A program made the translations under genes and the position numbers. From NCBI GenBank assembly GCA_027069135.1, contig JALXFE010000447.1, forward strand, positions 35,174-99,173: 64,000 bases of DNA. Direction: 5' to 3'. Positions 37,094-50,273 of the stretch are shown piece by piece. Under the pieces are notes generated by a model. It was not told the DNA's origin. It saw nothing but the letters and a program-made list of their open reading frames with translations, and ran no database searches. This stretch comes from Thermoanaerobaculia bacterium. Its GTDB lineage: Bacteria; Acidobacteriota; Thermoanaerobaculia; Multivoradales; JAHZIX01. How positions within the stretch are numbered: position 1 is the first letter of the stretch; each line of letters begins with the position of its first letter.

Positions 37094-37509
37094 CAATCCC
37101 TCCCCTCGCTCAGATGTTCCAGCATCTTGAGGACGGTGTCGGTACCGGACTCCTCGAGGGTCCGGGCCCGGCCCGACGACCCTGGTCGCAGCTCCACCCG
37201 GGTCCCCGGCGCCTCCCGCTTCCGACGCCGGAGCCACGCCAGAAGCCGATCCAGCTTCTCGCGGGTCTCCAAGCGCTTCGCCAAATCTGAGATCGCAAGA
37301 ATCCCGCTGGGAATGGCCAACACGAGACCGAGGGCACCGATGGGGTCGACGCCCCGGGTGGTGGCACCGGGGGAGATGGTTGGGGAGGGAGAAGAGCGCC
37401 GACGGCGAGGCCCTACACCGAGCTCGTCTTTCAGAAAATCTCCGAGCTCAGCAGCGAGCTCTTCGGCACCGGCTCCCTCGATGAGAATCTCAAGCTCGGA
37501 TCCCGGCAT
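37090..37509 (-). CDS. EACC1-like small partner of the CHAT-STAND protein
   Basis: A 139-residue protein: a short beta/alpha amino part (LEILIEGAGAEELAAEL), a Ser/Pro-rich linker, a hydrophobic helix (GALGLVLAIPSGILAISDL) that could be a membrane anchor, then WLRRRKREA and a strand-rich end. Size, central hydrophobic helix and position match the effector-associated constant component (EACC1) that accompanies NTPase effectors; the match is by pattern only. ATG at 37509 has GGAGGG 7 bases ahead. Its stop overlaps the CHAT gene start. Confidence 0.6.
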   Translation of the reverse strand: MPGSELEILIEGAGAEELAAELGDFLKDELGVGPRRRRSSPSPTISPGATTRGVDPIGALGLVLAIPSGILAISDLAKRLETREKLDRLLAWLRRRKREAPGTRVELRPGSSGRARTLEESGTDTVLKMLEHLSEGRDW

Positions 37510-37668
37510 TCTGTCTCCCTCCAACCTGGTCGCCCCCCCGGCGCCCCATTCCTCAGGGTCCGTTTTGGGTCTCAGTTACTTTGATGGAGCAATTCTAACC
37601 GAAGGAGGTACCGGCAGGGACGGAGCCCCAGATTTATCCCCGCCACTGACTCCCAACCGACTCCCAAC

Positions 37669-37735
37669 GGCCGGCTTTAGCCGGGCCCGTCCCTAGCGCG
37701 GGCCTTCAGGCCCGCCAAATTCGGCCCCACCACCC
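37669..37735. repeat. Variant hairpin repeat between vapC and the EACC1-like gene
   Basis: Two adjacent hairpins (GGCCGGC-TTTA-GCCGGGC and GCGGGCC-TTC-AGGCCCGC on the plus strand) related to the second hairpin of the double-hairpin repeats at 3.5 and 32 kb. It fills part of the 232-base gap upstream of the CHAT operon. Confidence 0.65.
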
Positions 37736-37741
37736 CCACCC

Positions 37742-38128
37742 TCAAGCCAGCACCACATCCGTCTTGGGAAAATCCCCCCCGGTACACAGCAGGGGCTGGC
37801 CGGAGAGGCGGGCGCTGGCGTAGGCGAGACAATCGCCGAAATTGAGGGCGGCGGGGTGACGGCCTTTGCCGTAGCGAAGCCAGGCGTCGGTGGCGGTGCC
37901 GAAATGGGCTTCGCCAAAGGGCAGGACCTCGACACCGGCCTCCTGGAGGAAGCGGGCGACGAGGCCCCGGGCATCCCGCTTCAGACGAGCCGAGAGGACG
38001 ATGGTGACTTCCGTCAAGGTGGGGGCGCCGATGGCCAAGGTCGAGGTCTCGTAGATCTGCTCCAACAGAGCCTCGAAACCCGGCTCCATGAAGAAGATGG
38101 CGACGACGGCAGAGCTGTCGAGAATCAT
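37742..38128 (-). CDS. vapC: VapC-type PIN-domain ribonuclease toxin
   Basis: A 128-residue PIN domain with the acidic residues expected of the metal site: Asp4 (MILDSSAVV), Glu40 (LTEVTIVLSAR) and Asp99 (LNFGDCLAYA). PIN toxins cut tRNA or rRNA. Its ATG overlaps the vapB stop by four bases. Confidence 0.9.
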   Translation of the reverse strand: MILDSSAVVAIFFMEPGFEALLEQIYETSTLAIGAPTLTEVTIVLSARLKRDARGLVARFLQEAGVEVLPFGEAHFGTATDAWLRYGKGRHPAALNFGDCLAYASARLSGQPLLCTGGDFPKTDVVLA

Positions 38129-38397
38129 ACGCCGCCCTCCCCAAAGCCCAGGAGGGCTTCCTCCTCCCCCTTGGTGAGACGCCGGCCCAACTCCTCCTCG
38201 GGAATCGCCGGCCAGGCTTCAGAGGAAAGAAAACGCTCCAACCGGGCGGCCCGGCTTTCCCCCGCCCGGCGCATCTCCAGGCGCTGCTTGCGCTCCTCCA
38301 AGGCCCGGCGCACCGCTTGGGTCTTCGTCTCACCGGTGAGTAAAGCGACTTGCCCGACCAATTCTTCCGTCACGAGATTCTTGATATTGAGAGCCAT
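38125..38397 (-). CDS. vapB: VapB-type antitoxin
   Basis: A 90-residue antitoxin of the Rv0623/PSK type: MALNIKNLVTEELVGQVA, then TKTQAVRRALEERKQR as the DNA-binding ribbon-helix-helix, and an acidic toxin-binding tail. GGAGGAGG lies 5 bases before the ATG at 38397. It would neutralise VapC and repress its own promoter. Confidence 0.87.
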   Translation of the reverse strand: MALNIKNLVTEELVGQVALLTGETKTQAVRRALEERKQRLEMRRAGESRAARLERFLSSEAWPAIPEEELGRRLTKGEEEALLGFGEGGV

Positions 38398-38456
38398 GGG
38401 ATCCTCCTCCGGAAGAAGGTATCCATTTTGGTGTAAAAAATCAAGATTGGTGGAAT

Positions 38457-39200
38457 TCATGAAACGAGCTTCCTCCAAATCCTCGCCGGCCAATGGGCCG
38501 AGTCCTTGGGTTCTTGCCAGCCGGCCTCGGGATCTTCAAAGCCGAGATCGAGATCCAGAGGGACCGAATGTGGGGGGGCCTCCTCCGCCGAGATCTCCTG
38601 AAGCTCCAAAGCCATCGTCAACAGTCGGGCCGCGCTGACCTCGGCGGGTTCGAAGTAGACGGGGGCAAAGAAGCCGGCGCTGAGCTGGATCTGAACCCTG
38701 CGGCGGCGTTGTTGGCGGCAGAGCCAGCGCAGGATCTTCTTGGCCTTGGGCCGGCTCGCTTGGCGCTCTTCCTTCGTTTGGGCCGGCAGGGCGAAGGGAG
38801 GAAAGCTGATGGTGACAGGAGCCTCCTGCCACTCCGGTGGCATATCGGAGCCAAAGAGATAGAGGCTTGAGTCTTCCTCCTCGAAGGCCTCCGCGTCGAA
38901 GATCCGCGCGTCGTCGTCGGCCCCAAAATCGTCGAAGCTCTCGCCTCGGAAATGCTCCTCATAGGTCGGAAACTCAAAGACACTGCGGGCGAAGTACCAG
39001 GGCTCGTCTCCGCTGAGCCCCCCGGCGGGAGCGGGTGTCCGCGGGCGTTTGACGAGGGCCGGGTCTTCCCAGGGCCGCTCAAAGGCACGACCGACACCGG
39101 CTTCTTCTCCCAACAATCCTTCCACCAGCTCTTTGAAGTCCTGCGCGACTCTCTCCTTGCCTTTGCCCTCGAAGAAGACGAAAAAGTAAGTACCAAACAT
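38457..39200 (-). CDS. Unknown acidic protein at the edge of the conflict island
   Basis: I do not recognise this 247-residue protein. It opens with a strand-helix (MFGTYFFVFFEGKGKERVAQ), has an acidic, Phe/Asp-rich middle (about 85-140), then a basic Lys/Arg helix (KKILRWLCRQQRRRR) followed by a strand-rich stretch and an acidic end. No signal peptide or membrane helix. GAGGAG seven bases before the ATG at 39200 supports the start. It lies 59 bases upstream of vapB on the same strand. Confidence 0.55.
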   Translation of the reverse strand: MFGTYFFVFFEGKGKERVAQDFKELVEGLLGEEAGVGRAFERPWEDPALVKRPRTPAPAGGLSGDEPWYFARSVFEFPTYEEHFRGESFDDFGADDDARIFDAEAFEEEDSSLYLFGSDMPPEWQEAPVTISFPPFALPAQTKEERQASRPKAKKILRWLCRQQRRRRVQIQLSAGFFAPVYFEPAEVSAARLLTMALELQEISAEEAPPHSVPLDLDLGFEDPEAGWQEPKDSAHWPARIWRKLVS

Positions 39201-39411
39201 CCTGGATCTCCTCATTGAGGGCCGGCACCCACCGCTCCACCATGGAGCCTGAGCCCGGCCTCCACTCATAAAGGACGGAGGAATTTGTGGGCTCCTTGCA
39301 AGGATTGGAAGAAAAGTTTCGAGTCGGAGCCCGAGGACTCCGAAAAGGGGGTGGCCAAAAGGCTGTTTGGCCTCCTGCGATAGAATCCCCGGAGCCCTTC
39401 GGGAAAAAGCC

Positions 39412-40056
39412 ATGAATCAACGCAATCGACATCTCCCCCGGTGGCTGCCCCTCTGCCTCGCCCTGGCGAGTCTGGGGCTGCTGAGCGCCTGCACCACGGC
39501 CCGGCCACCGACCCGGGTGGGCAAGAAATTCGAGTCCGGAACCGCCTCCTGGTACGGGCCGAAGTTTCAGGGCAGGCGGACCGCCAACGGCGAGATCTAC
39601 GACATGTTCGAGTTCACCGCCGCCCACAAGGAGCTCCCCTTCGGCACGGTGGTCGAGGTGCGCAGCCTGGACTCGGGAAAGTCCGTCGAGGTGCGCATCA
39701 ATGATCGGGGGCCCTTCGTGGGGGGCCGCATCATCGATCTCTCCCGAGCCGCGGCGGACGCCATCGACATGATCGGCCCCGGCACGGCGAAGGTGGAGCT
39801 ATACCTGGTATCCGGTGCCCTGAGCGAGGTCTTCACCGTGCAGGTGGCGGCATTTCGACAGCCCGGGCACGCCCGGGAGCTCGCGGAGAAGCTCCGCGGG
39901 GCCTTCGGCCCGGTGCGGATCGCGGCGGGCGAGGGTTGGCATCGGGTTCAGGTCGGGCGGTTCTCCCGGCGCGAGGATGCGGTAGAGCTCCGGCAGCGAC
40001 TTCGCCGGGAGGGGTACTCCGGTACGATCAAGGGAATCCAGCCGGACGGCGTCTGA
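39412..40056 (+). CDS. rlpA: Septal ring lytic transglycosylase-type lipoprotein RlpA
   Basis: A 214-residue envelope lipoprotein: signal peptide with lipobox LLSAC (Cys27), a double-psi beta-barrel (GTASWYGPKFQGRRTANGE, VRINDRGPF with catalytic Asp) and a carboxy SPOR domain (FTVQVAAFRQPGHA) that binds denuded glycan. Predicted to cut or bind peptidoglycan at division sites. No strong ribosome site; a TAGAAT hexamer lies 25 bases before the ATG. Confidence 0.9.
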   Translation: MNQRNRHLPRWLPLCLALASLGLLSACTTARPPTRVGKKFESGTASWYGPKFQGRRTANGEIYDMFEFTAAHKELPFGTVVEVRSLDSGKSVEVRINDRGPFVGGRIIDLSRAAADAIDMIGPGTAKVELYLVSGALSEVFTVQVAAFRQPGHARELAEKLRGAFGPVRIAAGEGWHRVQVGRFSRREDAVELRQRLRREGYSGTIKGIQPDGV

Positions 40057-40248
40057 GCCCCTTGTGGGCAGAAACCCTCAAAGCTGTCAGAAAATCCCGG
40101 ACACCAACTCCAGTCACTGACCGATAGTTGGAAACAGCTGCCTTCGCTATCTTTCTACTTGATCGAGCCCAGCGGTTCGGTCCTGGGAAGAGGCTCCGGA
40201 CTTGGCTCAAGCAGGGGGGCTGGCTAATAAAGGGTCTCTTCCCGGAGT

Positions 40249-41331
40249 TCACTCCCTCGCTTCCAACGATCCCAACCAATCTATGATGCCCCGGTCCAGG
40301 CGCTGCCGTTGCCGGTACCGCTTGACGGCGAGTTCCACCAGTCGATCTGCCAGGCTCGGCCGAGGGAGACCGGAAAGCTCCCACAGCCGTGGGTACATGG
40401 AGATAGCGGTAAACCCCGGCAGGGTGTTGATCTCGTTGATCGCGAGGCGGCCGTTATCTTCGAGAAAGAAATCCACCCGCGCCAGGCCGCTGCAACCGGT
40501 CACACGAAACGCATCGACGGCGAGACGGCGAAGGCGAGCCTCCACCTGCCCGGACAGCTCAGCCGGGGCGATCAGTTGGGCCCCGTCTTCCAGATATTTA
40601 TCTTCATAGTCGTAGAAATCCCGGCCGGACACGATCTCCCCGACGGCCGAAGCCCGAGGCTTCTCGTTCCCCAGAACGGCGCATTCGAGCTCCCGCCCGC
40701 CCATGCCCTGCTCCACCAGCACCCGGTCGCTGAACCGGCTGGCGAATTCCACGGCCTCCCCCAGGGCTTGCCTTTCGGTGACCTTACGAATTCCGACACT
40801 CGACCCGCCCACCGCCGGTTTGACGAAGAGGGGCAGAGGCAGCTCCTCAGCTTGGCGCAGGCATTCTTGAGGGAAGGCCTCGAAGCGATGGCGGGCAAAG
40901 CTCGTCCCGGGAACGACCGGCAACCCGGCATTCTCCAGAACCAGCTTGCAGAGCACTTTGTCCATGGTGACGGCGCTCGAGGGCACATCGCAGCCCACGT
41001 AGGGCAGATCCAGCATCTCGGCCAAACCCTGGAGGCAGCCGTCTTCTCCCCGCGTGCCATGGGCGATGGGAAAGAGGACCTCGACGCGAGCTTCAAGGAG
41101 GTGTCGCAGCGAAGCAGCCACCGGCTCGCCGGCCGAGGCCAGCTGATCGAGGGAGCCTTCGAGGGCCGCCCCTCCTACCTCCGGCGGCAACCAGGAGCCG
41201 TCCCGGGCGATTCCCAGGGCCACCACTTCGTGCCCGGCATCGGCCAAGGCCTGCCCCACCGTCCGCGCCGAAACCACGGAAACTTCGTGCTCTACGCTGC
41301 GACCTCCGAATACCAGGCCGATTCTTGCCAT
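40249..41331 (-). CDS. ddl: D-alanine--D-alanine ligase
   Basis: Makes D-Ala-D-Ala for peptidoglycan. The 360-residue ATP-grasp enzyme begins IGLVFGGRSVEHEVS and has FVKPAVGGSSVGI and INEINTLPGFTAISMYP. At the ligand position after the omega loop it shows YEDKY, consistent with a D-Ala ligase rather than a D-lactate ligase. GGGAGGG precedes the ATG. Confidence 0.95.
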   Translation of the reverse strand: MARIGLVFGGRSVEHEVSVVSARTVGQALADAGHEVVALGIARDGSWLPPEVGGAALEGSLDQLASAGEPVAASLRHLLEARVEVLFPIAHGTRGEDGCLQGLAEMLDLPYVGCDVPSSAVTMDKVLCKLVLENAGLPVVPGTSFARHRFEAFPQECLRQAEELPLPLFVKPAVGGSSVGIRKVTERQALGEAVEFASRFSDRVLVEQGMGGRELECAVLGNEKPRASAVGEIVSGRDFYDYEDKYLEDGAQLIAPAELSGQVEARLRRLAVDAFRVTGCSGLARVDFFLEDNGRLAINEINTLPGFTAISMYPRLWELSGLPRPSLADRLVELAVKRYRQRQRLDRGIIDWLGSLEARE

Positions 41332-41419
41332 CTCACCCTCCCAAAGGATTTGCCCTGCTAAGGATACGTTGACGCCGGACTATGGCATCGCCGTGGCTTC
41401 CCCGGGGCGTCTCCGGCAA

Positions 41420-45780
<4,361 letters not shown>

Positions 45781-45863
45781 TTAGCTGTTGGTGGGGAGAG
45801 TTTCCGTTCGGAATTCTACAAAACTTCTTGCAATTCAGGGCGATTCTAGCCGTGGATTCTGGT

Positions 45864-46676
45864 TCATCCGAGAGCCACATCCAGGATCATCATCGCGGTA
45901 AAGCCGATGACGGTGCTGACGGTGGCAAGATCCGTATTTCCACCGCCCTGAGATTCCGGAACCAATTCCTCGATCACGACGAAAATCATGGCTCCGGCGG
46001 CAAAACCCAGGGCGTAGGGAAGCAGTGGCTGCGCAAGGAGTACGGCGGCGGCACCTACAACTCCTGCCAGGGGCTCGACGAAACCCGACAGCTGGCCGTA
46101 CCAAAAACTCTTCCCGCGGCTCATGCCTCGCCCGCGCAGCGGCATGGCGACGGCGATCCCTTCCGGAAAGTTCTGTAGGCCGATTCCGAGAGCCAGGGCC
46201 ACGGCAGCGGTGAAGGTCGCCGCGGGCAGTCCTGCGGCAGCTGCTCCGAAGGCGACTCCCACGGCAAGGCCTTCAGGAATGTTGTGGAGAGTGATGGCCA
46301 GCACCAGGAGAGTGCTTCGACGCCAGGCGGTGGCGGGCCCTTCCGCCTGCTCCCGACCGAGGCCCGGGTGAAGATGGGGAAGAGCCTTATCCGCCAACCA
46401 CAGAAAGCCGCAGCCGGCGAGAAACCCGACCGCAGGAGCCAGCCACGGAATACCTCCGCGCGCTTGGGACATCTCGATGGCGGGGGCCAGGAGGGACCAA
46501 TAGCTCGCCGCGAGCATCACTCCGGCAGCAAAGCCGTTCATGGAGTCCAACAACCGCTGGTTCACCGTTCGCGTGAACAAAACGCAAGCGGCACCGAGGG
46601 CGGTCACCCCCCAGGTGAACAACGTCGCGAGAAGTGCCTGGACAACCGGATGGTATTCTTGGAGGGCATCGACCAT
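45864..46676 (-). CDS. ZIP-family divalent metal transporter
   Basis: A 270-residue inner-membrane protein with about eight helices. The metal-site motifs are [11 protein letters not shown] in helix IV and [10 protein letters not shown] in helix V. The middle loop carries [10 protein letters not shown], a short His-containing stretch. It resembles the GufA/ZIP branch; zinc or iron import is the likely role. Divergent from the TPR gene. Confidence 0.9.
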   Translation of the reverse strand: MVDALQEYHPVVQALLATLFTWGVTALGAACVLFTRTVNQRLLDSMNGFAAGVMLAASYWSLLAPAIEMSQARGGIPWLAPAVGFLAGCGFLWLADKALPHLHPGLGREQAEGPATAWRRSTLLVLAITLHNIPEGLAVGVAFGAAAAGLPAATFTAAVALALGIGLQNFPEGIAVAMPLRGRGMSRGKSFWYGQLSGFVEPLAGVVGAAAVLLAQPLLPYALGFAAGAMIFVVIEELVPESQGGGNTDLATVSTVIGFTAMMILDVALG

Positions 46677-46807
46677 GCGACCTACTCTAATGTGAGTCGA
46701 CTCCGCCCGGTACCCCCATCTTGGGCAGGCTCCTCAAGACGCCGACCTTCCCAGGTAGGTTCCCCTACCCAGATTTCGACATCTGGAAATTCCAAGATCC
46801 GGTGGAG

Positions 46808-46813
46808 TATGCT
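46808..46813 (+). promoter_or_regulatory. -10-like TATGCT before the TPR lipoprotein-type gene
   Basis: TATGCT ends 11 bases before the ATG at 46825; no Shine-Dalgarno is present. Confidence 0.35.
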
Positions 46814-46824
46814 GCTGCACGCCC

Positions 46825-47844
46825 ATGAACGCCCTGATCTCTGACCTCCTGCGGCCACCCAAGAGACTCCGCACCGCGAGCCTTCTTAGCCTTGCGCTCA
46901 CGATGCTGGTGCCGATCTTCCCAGCGCGGGGTAGCAGTCTGGACGGAGCCCGCGTCGAGATTCAGGAGCCCGCCCGGCTCCGGCTCCGGTGGAGCCGAGC
47001 ACCCAGCGCCGCAGCACGCTCATTTTGGCAGGGGCGTATCGCCTACCTACAAGGAAATTTCGAAGATGCCTGCGAGAGCTTCGAGAAGGCCCTGGATAAG
47101 GGAGTAGAGGATCCTGCCGCTTATTTTTGGTTGGGCCGGGCCTACGCCCAGCAGGCCCGAAAGAATCTCGGCACCCTACGCCGAGCTGCCGCCGCCCGAC
47201 GCTCCCGCCTGAGCTTCGAGGAGGCGGTACGCCGGGATCCGGAGTACCTCGAGGCTCGCCTCGCCTTGGTGAGCTTTCATCTGGTGGCTCCGAGTCTGGT
47301 GGGGGGAAACCGCGAGGAGGCCCAACGTCAGGCCCGCGAAATCGCTCGGCGGGATGCTTATCTCGGGTACCTCGCCTGGGGAGGCATCTACGAGCACGGC
47401 GAGCGTTGGGATCGAGCCGCCCAAGCCTACGGGGACGCCCAACGCATCCGGCCCGAAGCCGTCGACCCCTATCTTCGCCTCGTCTGGATGTATCAGGGCC
47501 GACACCGGTTCCAGGAAGCCTTCGGCGTGCTGGAAAAAGCCCTGGAGCAAGCGAAGGAAACCTCCCTCTTGCTCTATGAGCTGGGACGTACCGCAGCTTT
47601 TTCCGGGCTCCGAGGGGAAGAAGGCCTTGCGGCCCTCGAAGCCTATCTTCGACGCCCCAGGCTGGCGGGGGCTCCGTCTCGGGCCTTGACCCTCTCCCAT
47701 GCGGCGATGATCCATCGCCATCTAGGGAACAACACGGAGGCCTTGCGGATCTTTCGCCAAGCCTCGGACCTGGACCCGGACCTCCCCCAGGTTCGTCGAA
47801 ACATCGAAGATCTGGAGCGGCTTATTTCTCCCGCTGGAGAGTAA
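46825..47844 (+). CDS. Exported TPR-repeat protein
   Basis: A 339-residue protein with a hydrophobic export segment (about 18-36, ending near ARGSS) and then a solenoid of at least six TPR-like repeats (AYFWLGRAYAQQA, YLEARLALVSFH, AQAYGDAQRIRPEA, LRIFRQASDLDPD). It probably scaffolds an envelope complex. Its end overlaps the convergent gene by 23 bases. Confidence 0.75.
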   Translation: MNALISDLLRPPKRLRTASLLSLALTMLVPIFPARGSSLDGARVEIQEPARLRLRWSRAPSAAARSFWQGRIAYLQGNFEDACESFEKALDKGVEDPAAYFWLGRAYAQQARKNLGTLRRAAAARRSRLSFEEAVRRDPEYLEARLALVSFHLVAPSLVGGNREEAQRQAREIARRDAYLGYLAWGGIYEHGERWDRAAQAYGDAQRIRPEAVDPYLRLVWMYQGRHRFQEAFGVLEKALEQAKETSLLLYELGRTAAFSGLRGEEGLAALEAYLRRPRLAGAPSRALTLSHAAMIHRHLGNNTEALRIFRQASDLDPDLPQVRRNIEDLERLISPAGE

Positions 47845-48373
47845 AGGTCATGGTGCCCGCCGGCTCGCCCGCTGAATAGGAGAACCATTGGCTCTCTACG
47901 GTGCCGGATTCGTTGAAGGTCAGCTGCGCGCCGTGGATATGAGCGTCGTGGGCCGCGTTCAGGTTGGATCCTCCGGTGAAGTCGAATTTCAAAGCGCCCT
48001 TGTGGCTGCGATCCAGCTTCATCGTGGGCTGGTTTCCGCCGGCGCAGTAGTGGGTGAGCACCAGGTCGTCGCCATCCATGTGGTACATGTTGATCATCTC
48101 GTGATCGGTGCCGGGCATCATGGTCTCCATGACGACGGTCCCCGCCGCCGAGACCTCGAAGACCATCCTCACCCCCATATCCCCGTGCTCTTCACCTTCC
48201 GCTTCGCCCTCCCCTTGGCCTGTACCCACCCAAGCGCCGCTCATCCCCTTGAGCTGTTCGAAGGCGGCAGCGGCGTCCACCATTGATTCTTCGCCCGCCG
48301 AGGCGATCCCGGGGTTTCCAAGGATCAACAAAGCTGCGGCACTGAGGCATAGAAACAAACGTCGTACGGTCAT
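47822..48373 (-). CDS. Exported DUF1579-like protein
   Basis: A 183-residue protein with a signal peptide (cleavage after GIASA) and a small beta-barrel-like domain (MSGAWVGTGQGEGE, VMETMMPGTDHEMINMYH, LTHYCAGGNQP). Such lipocalin-like domains bind small hydrophobic ligands in some families; no ligand is indicated. AAGGAGGG lies before the ATG. Confidence 0.65.
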   Translation of the reverse strand: MTVRRLFLCLSAAALLILGNPGIASAGEESMVDAAAAFEQLKGMSGAWVGTGQGEGEAEGEEHGDMGVRMVFEVSAAGTVVMETMMPGTDHEMINMYHMDGDDLVLTHYCAGGNQPTMKLDRSHKGALKFDFTGGSNLNAAHDAHIHGAQLTFNESGTVESQWFSYSAGEPAGTMTFTLQREK

Positions 48374-48532
48374 GATCGGACCCTCCTTTGGTACGTGATG
48401 ATGGATCAGTCTACACTTTATAGATTCAACATCCTAAACCGAGCCTTTGGTAGGTGAGATACTCTCCCTCCAACCTTGACCCCCATCTCGGCTTTGCCGA
48501 GCCAAGCAACTCTCGCGGAGGAATGCCTCAGA

Positions 48533-50083
48533 ATGACCCTTCTCCTCGTCCTGGTCGGCCTGCTCTTGCTCCTGGCCCTTTACGACCTCTCCCAGAAAAA
48601 ACACGCGGTTCTCCGCAATTTCCCCCTGATCGGGCACCTGCGCTATCTCTTTGAGTCGGTCGGGCCGGAGCTACGGCAGTACATCGTCACCGGCAACGAC
48701 GAGGAACGCCCGTTTAGCCGGGACCAAAGAACTTGGATCTATACCTCCGCGAAGGGGCAGAACAACTACTTCGGATTTGGCTCTGACAACTCCTTCGATC
48801 AGGTGACCAACTATCCGCTGTTCAAGCAGGTGACCTTCCCTTACCCGGAACCGAGGAAAGACGATCCGGCCTACGATCCGAAGTCCACCCTGCCCTGCGC
48901 CAAGGTCCTCGGCGCGGCCCGGGGCAGGGCCAAGGCATTCCGCCCCCGCTCCGCTGTCAACCTCTCCGCCATGAGCTTTGGCTCCCTATCGGCATCCGCC
49001 GTGGAGGCCCTCAATCGAGGCGCGGCTCTAGCCGGCTGTCTCCACAACACCGGTGAGGGAGGGGTTGCCCGCCACCACGACTACGGTGGCGAGCTCGTCT
49101 GGCAATTGGGCACCGGATATTTCGGCGCCCGGGATGAGCGTGGAGGTTTTGACCTGGAACGGCTGCGGGAAACCGTGGAAAAATTCCCCGTGAAAGCCAT
49201 CGAGATCAAGCTCAGCCAGGGTGCGAAACCGGGGCGGGGAGGCATCCTGCCCGCTGCCAAGGTCACTCCGGAGATCGCCGCCATCCGCGGCATTCCCGTG
49301 GCCGAGGCCTGTATCAGCCCGGCCGGGCATTCCGCCTTTCGAGACGCCGACAGCCTGCTCGATTTCGCCGAGTCCATCGCCGAGGCTACAGGGCTGCCGG
49401 TGGGGATCAAATCCGCCATCGGCGACCTGGATTTCTGGGAGGAGCTCGCGGCATCGATGGAAGACGGGAGCCGCGGGGTCGACTACATCGCCATCGACGG
49501 CGGTGAGGGCGGAACCGGCGCCGCCCCCCTCGCCTTCTCAGACCACGTCTCCCTCCCCTTCCGCCTGGGAATGAGTCGGGTGTACCCCATCTTCGCGCGA
49601 CGGAAGCTGACGGATCGCATCGTCTTCGTCGGCGGAGGAAAGCTCGGATTCCCGGAGACCGCCGCCGTGGCCTTCGCTCTCGGCTGCGACATGGTCGCCG
49701 TTGCCCGGGAAGCCATGCTGGCCATCGGCTGCATCCAGGCCCAACGCTGCCAAACGGGGCGTTGCCCCACCGGCGTCGCCACCCAGAACCGCTGGCTCAT
49801 GCATGGCCTGAACCCCCACGACAAGGCCGCCCGCTTCGCCAAATACGTGGTCGCCCTGCGCCACGAAATCCTCTCCCTCTCCCACGCCCTGGGCCACCCC
49901 CACCCGGCCTTCATCACCGGCGATCAATTGGAGATTCTGGATCGCGGGAACCTCTGCCGCAGCCTCCGGGAGCTCTATGGCTACGAGCCCGCCTGGGGAC
50001 GTCCCGCCGCCGAGGATCTAGAAGAAATCCAGCGCATCATGAAAGACGGCGCCCACCGAGCCCTCAAAACCACGGCTAGCTAG
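48533..50083 (+). CDS. Membrane-anchored FMN glutamate-synthase-like protein
   Basis: A 516-residue protein: one amino-terminal membrane helix (LLLVLVGLLLLLALYDL), then a glutamate synthase FMN barrel (about 90-500). The FMN/substrate region has SAMSFGSLSASA and GEGGVARHHDYGG, and the Cys set CIQAQRCQTGRCPTG fits a [3Fe-4S] site. There is no glutaminase domain, so ammonia or another partner would supply nitrogen, or it has another oxidoreductase role. GGAGG lies 11 bases before the ATG; an in-frame upstream start would extend it without support. Confidence 0.88.
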   Translation: MTLLLVLVGLLLLLALYDLSQKKHAVLRNFPLIGHLRYLFESVGPELRQYIVTGNDEERPFSRDQRTWIYTSAKGQNNYFGFGSDNSFDQVTNYPLFKQVTFPYPEPRKDDPAYDPKSTLPCAKVLGAARGRAKAFRPRSAVNLSAMSFGSLSASAVEALNRGAALAGCLHNTGEGGVARHHDYGGELVWQLGTGYFGARDERGGFDLERLRETVEKFPVKAIEIKLSQGAKPGRGGILPAAKVTPEIAAIRGIPVAEACISPAGHSAFRDADSLLDFAESIAEATGLPVGIKSAIGDLDFWEELAASMEDGSRGVDYIAIDGGEGGTGAAPLAFSDHVSLPFRLGMSRVYPIFARRKLTDRIVFVGGGKLGFPETAAVAFALGCDMVAVAREAMLAIGCIQAQRCQTGRCPTGVATQNRWLMHGLNPHDKAARFAKYVVALRHEILSLSHALGHPHPAFITGDQLEILDRGNLCRSLRELYGYEPAWGRPAAEDLEEIQRIMKDGAHRALKTTAS

Positions 50084-50102
50084 CAGCCTGATGAGTCAAG
50101 AA

Positions 50103-50139
50103 CCGTGAAAACTCGGAGATGACCTCCGAGTTTTCACGG
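50103..50139. terminator. 15-bp perfect inverted repeat after the glutamate-synthase-like gene
   Basis: CCGTGAAAACTCGGA and its exact complement surround a 7-base loop (gatgacc), 20 bases after the stop. A T-run (50161-50165) follows only 21 bases later, so it is not a classic intrinsic terminator, but position and strength suggest transcript termination or 3'-end protection. Confidence 0.6.
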
Positions 50140-50273
50140 AAGATCCACGGATCAGCCCCTTTTTTGGAATCGGACCCTGAAGACACGACAGGATAGAATT
50201 CCCGTCATCACTCGATTCCGAACCCTGAGCGGAGACCAGCTTCCGGTAACCGCGGCCAGGAGGTGCTTCTGTA

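Noticed and set aside
37094..37237. Longer start of the CHAT protein
   Set aside because: It would lie wholly inside the EACC1-like gene in another frame; the GTG at 37093 has a ribosome site and the GTGA overlap.
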